From the NCBI GenBank assembly GCA_002727695.1, contig PBXT01000096.1, positions 1-10,234 of the forward strand: DNA of 10,234 nt, given 5' to 3'. How positions within the stretch are numbered: the stretch's first letter is position 1; each line of letters opens with the position of its first letter. This document shows positions 6,436 to 10,234 of this stretch, piece by piece. Below the pieces are notes generated by a model. That model was not told where the DNA came from. It saw only the letters and a program-made list of their open reading frames with translations, and made no database searches. The DNA is from Methanobacteriota archaeon. GTDB lineage: Archaea > Thermoplasmatota > Poseidoniia > Poseidoniales > Poseidoniaceae. Position numbers and translations under genes: made by a program.

Positions 6436-8006
6436 AATACCGCCTCCATCATTCCCCATGCAATTAATTGTGCTCTAGCATCATTTGTGAGTTTGAACAT
6501 CCTAGTTCTTCCTTTTTGTTGGACAGAAAGTATTCCTGCTCTATAGAGTCTGTTACTCATCTGCGACATTCTAGGCCTGCCTACATTCAATCTATCCCGC
6601 AAACGATTGTCAGAAGGAGAAAATTCTCTACTTGATGCTACTTCGACTAGAACCGCTTCACTCTTGGACAAATTTCTCAGAGTATGGACGTCCAACGGAT
6701 TGCTTTCTTTCTGCCCTATGGTGGGCCTTCTCATAGCGGCCAATAATTCTGCAAGCCCTAGTCCCTCTGGAACATTTAGAGCATCCAGTAATTGCGTGAA
6801 TAGGCCCTCCACATCATCAACCGGTTGTGATACATTCTCTGTTAGTGCTTGTACCTCTGCGTAATCTTGGAAATCCTCGGCCGGGAAATCTTCCAAGTCG
6901 TCTTCTTCGACATCTTGATTCTCTTGAACAAGCATGGCTTCTGGACTATTTGAGATCCAAAGTTGGTTCGCATCAACCCCTTCTGGCTCTCTTGCAGGCT
7001 TTTTAGCGACATTCTTGTCGAATGGTGGCGCTTCTTGCTTGTTTACCCTATTCCTCGCAGCCAGGGACCTAAATGTACCCATAGGAAGCGGGAACGATTG
7101 TGGAGAAGATTCTGCCACCATAATATCGGGTTCTTTGGCTAACTCCTCCAAATCAAGATCGAAGACAGGCTCGGGATCTTCTTCTTCGTTTTCTTCCTGC
7201 GTAAATTGTTCTTCTTCGAAGACAGTGTGAGCAATGTCCAGATTAGGTTCATCATACTTCATTTCCCTTGGGTTGGCTCTCTCTTCATCCACCATATCCC
7301 TCATTAAGCGCATTACCTTGGAAGGAGAACCTGATGTTTTTTCGAAAACATACTCCAGTGCTAGCTGTGGCATTTCCCACGATATTTTCGACGCACTAGC
7401 AATTCTAGTCTGACACAATTCTTTGACATGGGCTATATCCAATGGATGTATAACATCATCATGATCAAATCGATTAACTAGAGCAGTAGGCCATTGTGCC
7501 CGTTGTTCAGTTGATAAAACGACTACAACCAATGCGTTAAGTCTCTCAAGAGGCGCAGTTAATGTCGAAAGCACTTCAGAGAGATGCTTCCCATCTACAT
7601 TGGAGAAATCCAAGGAAATTAGAGGAATGGGCCCCTCAGAACTCTCTGTTACACTTACAAGCCTTGACACCATTTCTTGTGTACTAGATGGCACATCAAA
7701 ACCAATTAGAGAAACGAAGATTTCATGGAGGATTTTGTGGGCATGTTCAGATGTTGGAAACATGTCTAAGTGGACACTTTTACTAGTTTCTTCGGATACA
7801 CAACGCATCAATGAAGAGCGCCCAGAACCGCTCTCACCAATCAGCAAAACCATCCTAGCGGTTCTAGCTTTCAAGAATCTTGTCCATCTTGCACTAATCT
7901 CATCACGCCCGATCAACATCTTCGATTGCCCTCTTTCCAAAGGGCGTGCTTTGAATGGGTTCTCTCTCAAGGCAGGGATGCCCAAAATCGGCACATCTTC
8001 GCTCAT
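6432..8006 (-). CDS. Orc1/Cdc6-like ATPase-fold protein with altered Walker A, acidic linker and C-terminal winged helix
   Basis: This 524-residue protein opens like an Orc1/Cdc6 or STAND-type P-loop module: NPFKARPLE (16-24), then LIGRDE (31-36). The P-loop is GESGSGRS (57-64), with Arg63 where the Walker lysine is expected. The presumed Walker B strand, PLISLDF (128-134), has Asp133 but Phe instead of the catalytic Glu. A sensor 1-like strand (LVVVVLSTEQ, 159-168) and a sensor 2-like helix (SGSPSKVMRLMRDM, 225-238) follow. ATP hydrolysis may therefore be weak or lost, while binding remains possible. Residues about 262-400 are a low-complexity acidic linker. Residues about 445-515 form a winged helix (VGRPRMSQMSNRLYRAGIL, then a basic wing), probably binding DNA. 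It is the first gene of a three-gene operon with the propeller and DUF357 genes. The start is supported by a TATA box 20 nt upstream and the lack of an SD. Function unknown. Confidence 0.75.
   Translation of the reverse strand: MSEDVPILGIPALRENPFKARPLERGQSKMLIGRDEISARWTRFLKARTARMVLLIGESGSGRSSLMRCVSEETSKSVHLDMFPTSEHAHKILHEIFVSLIGFDVPSSTQEMVSRLVSVTESSEGPIPLISLDFSNVDGKHLSEVLSTLTAPLERLNALVVVVLSTEQRAQWPTALVNRFDHDDVIHPLDIAHVKELCQTRIASASKISWEMPQLALEYVFEKTSGSPSKVMRLMRDMVDEERANPREMKYDEPNLDIAHTVFEEEQFTQEENEEEDPEPVFDLDLEELAKEPDIMVAESSPQSFPLPMGTFRSLAARNRVNKQEAPPFDKNVAKKPAREPEGVDANQLWISNSPEAMLVQENQDVEEDDLEDFPAEDFQDYAEVQALTENVSQPVDDVEGLFTQLLDALNVPEGLGLAELLAAMRRPTIGQKESNPLDVHTLRNLSKSEAVLVEVASSREFSPSDNRLRDRLNVGRPRMSQMSNRLYRAGILSVQQKGRTRMFKLTNDARAQLIAWGMMEAVL
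6443..6447 (-). promoter_or_regulatory. Ribosome binding site of the propeller gene
   Basis: On the minus strand this is GGAGG, 7 nt before ATG 6435 and inside the 3' end of the ATPase gene. It decides the start and, with the ATGA overlap, points to translational coupling of the two genes. Confidence 0.7.
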
Positions 8007-8026
8007 GATAGCACTGGGATTTACTG

Positions 8027-8035
8027 AGTATATGA
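8027..8035 (-). promoter_or_regulatory. TATA-type promoter of the ATPase/propeller/DUF357 operon
   Basis: Read on the minus strand this is TCATATACT, ending exactly 20 nt before ATG 8006, in the same arrangement as the box at 4680-4688. No SD lies between the box and the ATG, so the operon mRNA is probably leaderless for its first gene. Confidence 0.62.
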
Positions 8036-8052
8036 TGTTTCAGTTACAAGTC

Positions 8053-8064
8053 CACCTTTAGGTG
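8053..8064. repeat. Short palindrome CACCTTTAGGTG
   Basis: The arms CACCT and AGGTG are perfect inverted copies around TT. It lies between the minus-strand TATA box (8027-8035) and the TTAACGC repeat array, about 18 bp upstream of that TATA box, so it could be an operator for the ATPase operon. It is short enough to be chance. Confidence 0.35.
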
Positions 8065-8159
8065 CCCGTTAATACGCGTTAAATGAAATGCCAAAATGGC
8101 TATTTTTGCCAAATTAACACTTTGTTAACGCATTGTTAACGCGTTAGTTGAAGCGTTAA
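8062..8159. repeat. Array of six TTAACGC-type 11-bp units in the divergent promoter region
   Basis: Three forward units follow each other in perfect 11-bp tandem: TTAACACTTTG (8114-8124), TTAACGCATTG (8125-8135) and TTAACGCGTTA (8136-8146). Three more are inverted: TTAACGCTTCA on the minus strand at 8159-8149, TTAACGCGTAT at 8082-8072 and TTAACGGGCAC at 8072-8062, the last two 10 bp apart. The third tandem unit includes the perfect palindrome TAACGCGTTA (8137-8146). The consensus is about TTAACGCnTTg. The 10-11-bp period puts the sites on one face of the helix, as expected for cooperative protein binding. The array ends 8 bp before the hmgA TATA element. It is most likely an operator or activator site; an origin element is a second possibility. 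Confidence 0.75.
8089..8113. repeat. TGCCAAA direct repeat and GCCA/TGGC palindrome within the array
   Basis: TGCCAAA occurs at 8089-8095 and 8107-8113, 18 bp apart. The first copy is also the left half of the palindrome GCCA-AAA-TGGC (8090-8100). The AT-rich segment sits between the left pair and the right group of TTAACGC units, and could be a second, different binding site or an easily melted spacer. Confidence 0.4.
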
Positions 8160-8166
8160 TCGTCGG

Positions 8167-8174
8167 TTTATTCA
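8167..8174 (+). promoter_or_regulatory. Probable TATA box of hmgA
   Basis: TTTATTCA lies 39 nt before ATG 8214. Initiation about 25 nt downstream, near 8195, leaves a short leader with GGAG at 8201-8204, 9 nt before the ATG. The TTAACGC array ends immediately upstream, the usual place for an archaeal activator site. Confidence 0.5.
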
Positions 8175-8213
8175 TCAAGTAGACCCTATTGCCATCAAGT
8201 GGAGACAAGCCGT

Positions 8214-9512
8214 ATGCCAGTAGACGATAGCAGGCTTTCTGGGTTCTACAAACTATCAGTAGAAGATAGGAGGAACAAGGTTGCACAATTGTCGGGACTT
8301 TCTCCTGAAGAGATCGACGCTTTGGCCAGCCATGGAGAATTGAGCGAGCAAGCTGCAGATCGAATGATTGAGAATGTCATTGGGACTATGTCACTGCCAG
8401 TAGGAGTTGCGACTAACTTCGTAATCGACGGTAAATCGTACCTAATCCCATTTTGCGTAGAAGAATCAAGCGTTGTTGCAGCAGCTAGCAATATGGCCAA
8501 AAGGTGCCTTTCTAATGGTGGTTTCAAAACCAACAATGACGACCCAGTAATGATTGCTCAAATCCAGGTTTTGGATTTGCCCGATGTAGAGGAGGCTGCT
8601 GAAGCAGTTCTAACCGCAAAATATGAACTAATGGCTATGTGTAATTCCCTGCCCTCAACCATGATTAAGTTAGGAGGAGGGTGTAAGGACATAGTAACTA
8701 GAAGCATTGATTCCATGTCTGGAAGGATGCTAATCGTCCATCTACTAGTTGACACCAGAGATGCCATGGGAGCTAATGCGGTCAATACAATGGCGGAACT
8801 CGTTAGTGGCAAAATCGAAGAAATCACTGGTGGAAGGGTGCATTTGAGGATTCTGTCTAACCTAGCAACTCATAGATTGGCAAAAGTGGAAGCAACGTTC
8901 TCTCCCGAGGAACTATCTGAAGATGGCACCAGAGAGAGTGGTAGTAAGATAATTTCTGGCATACTAGAAGCGCATCACTTTGCTATGGCCGACCCATACC
9001 GAGCAGCAACTCACAATAAGGGCATAATGAATGCAATAAGCGCTATTGCACTAGCGTGTGGACAAGATTGGAGAGCGATTGAAGCCGGCTGTCACGCCTG
9101 GGCTGCTGTCGAAGAAGGATCTTACAAATCGATGACTCGATGGAATAGAGATGATGATGGAAACCTAGTAGGAAGAATCGAGACACCGATGGCAGTAGGA
9201 ATTGTTGGAGGTGCCTCAAAGGTACACCCTGCTGCTAGAGCCAACCTGTCTATACTCGGAGTAGAATCCGCTCAAGAACTAGCAGGAATAATGGCTGCAG
9301 CAGGAATTGCTCAAAATCTTGGGGCTATGAGAGCATTAGCGACTAGTGGAATACAAGCAGGACACATGAAATTGCATGCGAAGAATATGGCCGTAAGTGC
9401 AGGCGCCATAGGAGACGAAGTTGAGCAAGTAGCCAATATTGTCAACGCTCAAAGCGGCCCTGTAACTCAACAATTGGTCAAGGACACACTAGAAAGCATT
9501 CGGAACGGATGA
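8214..9512 (+). CDS. hmgA: Hydroxymethylglutaryl-CoA reductase, class II (bacterial type)
   Basis: The enzyme reduces HMG-CoA to mevalonate (the reverse in mevalonate degraders), the committed step toward archaeal isoprenoid lipids. The 432-residue protein follows the class II enzyme of Pseudomonas mevalonii closely along its length: ENVIGT (53-58), EESSVVAAASNMAK (83-96), DAMGANAVNTMAE (183-195), RAATHNKGIMN (263-273), VGGASKVHPAA (331-341) and LGAMRALATSGIQAGHM (369-385). The likely catalytic residues are Glu84, Lys269, Asp285 (CGQDW) and His384. It has no membrane domain. Class II reductases are known in Thermoplasmatota and Archaeoglobales as well as bacteria, and are thought to have spread by transfer. 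ATG 8214 is chosen because GGAG at 8201-8204 serves it; the in-frame GTG 8199 overlaps that SD. The stop abuts the convergent scpB stop. Confidence 0.95.
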   Translation: MPVDDSRLSGFYKLSVEDRRNKVAQLSGLSPEEIDALASHGELSEQAADRMIENVIGTMSLPVGVATNFVIDGKSYLIPFCVEESSVVAAASNMAKRCLSNGGFKTNNDDPVMIAQIQVLDLPDVEEAAEAVLTAKYELMAMCNSLPSTMIKLGGGCKDIVTRSIDSMSGRMLIVHLLVDTRDAMGANAVNTMAELVSGKIEEITGGRVHLRILSNLATHRLAKVEATFSPEELSEDGTRESGSKIISGILEAHHFAMADPYRAATHNKGIMNAISAIALACGQDWRAIEAGCHAWAAVEEGSYKSMTRWNRDDDGNLVGRIETPMAVGIVGGASKVHPAARANLSILGVESAQELAGIMAAAGIAQNLGAMRALATSGIQAGHMKLHAKNMAVSAGAIGDEVEQVANIVNAQSGPVTQQLVKDTLESIRNG

Positions 9513-10121
9513 TTACTCATCTTCTCCAATATCCAAAGTAGTCTGAACACCACCCTCTTCATCGGTTTCATCTCTAAGTGCAAGTTTACTTTCCATACCA
9601 TCAAGCATGCCCGAAGTGGTAACCATTTCTCTGAACCATGCTTTGACTTTCTTTCGATCCGTATGAGGGCAGCCAAACATCTCAGAAAACCTGCGAGTGG
9701 TGGTTAGCCTGCGAGTATTTCCATCTCTTCTGCGCCCAATTAGGCCTGCTTGAGCTAACTCTCTGATGTGATCATACGCTCTTTGTCCCAGTAGTTCTAC
9801 CAGCCTCGATTGAGGCATTGGTTGATGGTATGCAATCAATGCAGCAGCTTTGAGTAATTTTGGAGGCAATTCTGATTTGGTTTCTTTTGGAAGGTGGTCT
9901 GCAATACCTGGCTTTACTTCCATAGCCCATTTTCCTCCTATTTCTACAACTTGAAGTCCTCCACCTCTTCGACGTTTTATCGTAGATTGCAGATTTCCAA
10001 TTGACTCAAGGATTTCTTCTTCTTCATAACCTAGGTTCTCAGACATCTCTGATACACTCAATGAACGTCCAGCGCTGAATAGCATTGCTTCAAGCAAAGT
10101 TTCTAATGGTACTTCTGACAT
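9513..10121 (-). CDS. scpB: Segregation and condensation protein ScpB
   Basis: ScpB is the winged-helix (kite) subunit that, as a dimer, binds ScpA in the Smc-ScpAB chromosome-organising complex. The 202-residue protein shows the two tandem winged helices: the first begins LLEAMLFSAGRSLSVSEMSE (9-28), and the second contains LPPKLLKAAALIAYHQPMPQ (85-104) followed by RAYDHIRELAQAGLIGRRR and RFSEMFG, all matching the family pattern. The C-terminus (about 155-202) is a charged extension beyond the usual core. GGAG (10130-10133 on the minus strand) lies 8 nt before the ATG. The upstream gene ends 12 nt before the start, consistent with an scpA-scpB operon. Confidence 0.88.
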   Translation of the reverse strand: MSEVPLETLLEAMLFSAGRSLSVSEMSENLGYEEEEILESIGNLQSTIKRRRGGGLQVVEIGGKWAMEVKPGIADHLPKETKSELPPKLLKAAALIAYHQPMPQSRLVELLGQRAYDHIRELAQAGLIGRRRDGNTRRLTTTRRFSEMFGCPHTDRKKVKAWFREMVTTSGMLDGMESKLALRDETDEEGGVQTTLDIGEDE

Positions 10122-10133
10122 GTAAATTACTCC

Positions 10134-10234
10134 TTACTCCACTAACCAATCTTCAGGGTCTTCAGATTCTGATTCTGCTGCTAGTTTTGCCATCTCTTCC
10201 TGTTTCAACCTTTCTTTTTCTTCTTCGAGTGCTT
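10134..10234 (-). CDS. scpA: C-terminal end of the gene before scpB, probably scpA (partial)
   Basis: An open frame enters from the right edge and stops at TAA (10136-10134), 12 nt before the scpB start. The 32 visible residues form a charged helical tail (LEEEKERLKQEEMAKLAAES) ending in EDPEDWLVE. No ScpA domain is visible, because only the tail lies in the window. The identity is inferred from the usual scpA-scpB order and the operon-like spacing; an smc or unrelated gene is possible. Confidence 0.45.
   Translation of the reverse strand, partial: ALEEEKERLKQEEMAKLAAESESEDPEDWLVE

Noticed and set aside
7600..8061. 153-codon plus-strand open frame opposite the ATPase gene
   Set aside because: It is antisense to a protein with clear P-loop and winged-helix motifs and itself shows no family motif.
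8103..8107. TTTTT run as a transcription terminator
   Set aside because: It lies between two divergent promoters, where no transcript is expected to end, and it is part of an AT-rich spacer.
8062..8159. CRISPR array
   Set aside because: The units are 11 bp, contiguous or in mixed orientation, without unique spacers of the required length, and no cas gene is present.
8199..8213. GTG 8199 as the hmgA start
   Set aside because: It overlaps the GGAG that serves ATG 8214, and the extra five residues have no counterpart in class II enzymes.

Overview
The window looks like mesophilic archaeal DNA, most likely from a Thermoplasmatota relative such as Marine Group II/III (Poseidoniales). The reasons are archaeal/eukaryal-type information genes (Dph2, Orc1/Cdc6, ribosomal protein S6e, aIF2-gamma, a PIN-domain protein), a class II HMG-CoA reductase, ScpA/ScpB-type chromosome proteins, archaeal TATA-type promoters, and Shine-Dalgarno (SD) sequences of the GGAGGTGAT type. 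The lineage is inferred from gene content only. Gene density is very high and I see no mobile element, tRNA, rRNA or CRISPR array.

Positions 1-4661 (+ strand) are an information-processing block: the tail of an unidentified gene, dph2 (diphthamide on EF-2), cdc6/orc1 (replication initiation), then rps6e, the aIF2-gamma gene and a PIN-domain nuclease gene of the Fcf1 type. The last three are closely spaced and look like one translation/rRNA unit with its own TATA box. A separate winged-helix regulator gene follows (4709-5116) and converges on the next operon, sharing a TTAA that supplies both stop codons.

Positions 5113-8006 (- strand) form a tightly coupled three-gene operon: a 524-residue Orc1/Cdc6-like ATPase-fold protein with an altered Walker A motif, a long acidic linker and a C-terminal winged helix; a probable seven-bladed beta-propeller protein with a helical tail; and a small DUF357 protein. 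The genes are joined by an ATGA overlap and a TGAATG junction. Its role is unknown, and it is the best candidate here for an undescribed system.

The 207-bp divergent region 8007-8213 is the largest gap. It carries a TATA box for each side and a striking array of six TTAACGC-type 11-bp units, three of them in perfect 11-bp tandem. The array ends a few bases before the promoter of hmgA (class II HMG-CoA reductase, mevalonate pathway for isoprenoid lipids). hmgA abuts the convergent scpB with no spacer, and a partial upstream gene, probably scpA, runs off the right edge.

Two leaderless-looking genes (the regulator at 4709 and the ATPase at 8006) carry the same nonamer TCATATACT exactly 20 nt before the ATG, which supports both start calls.
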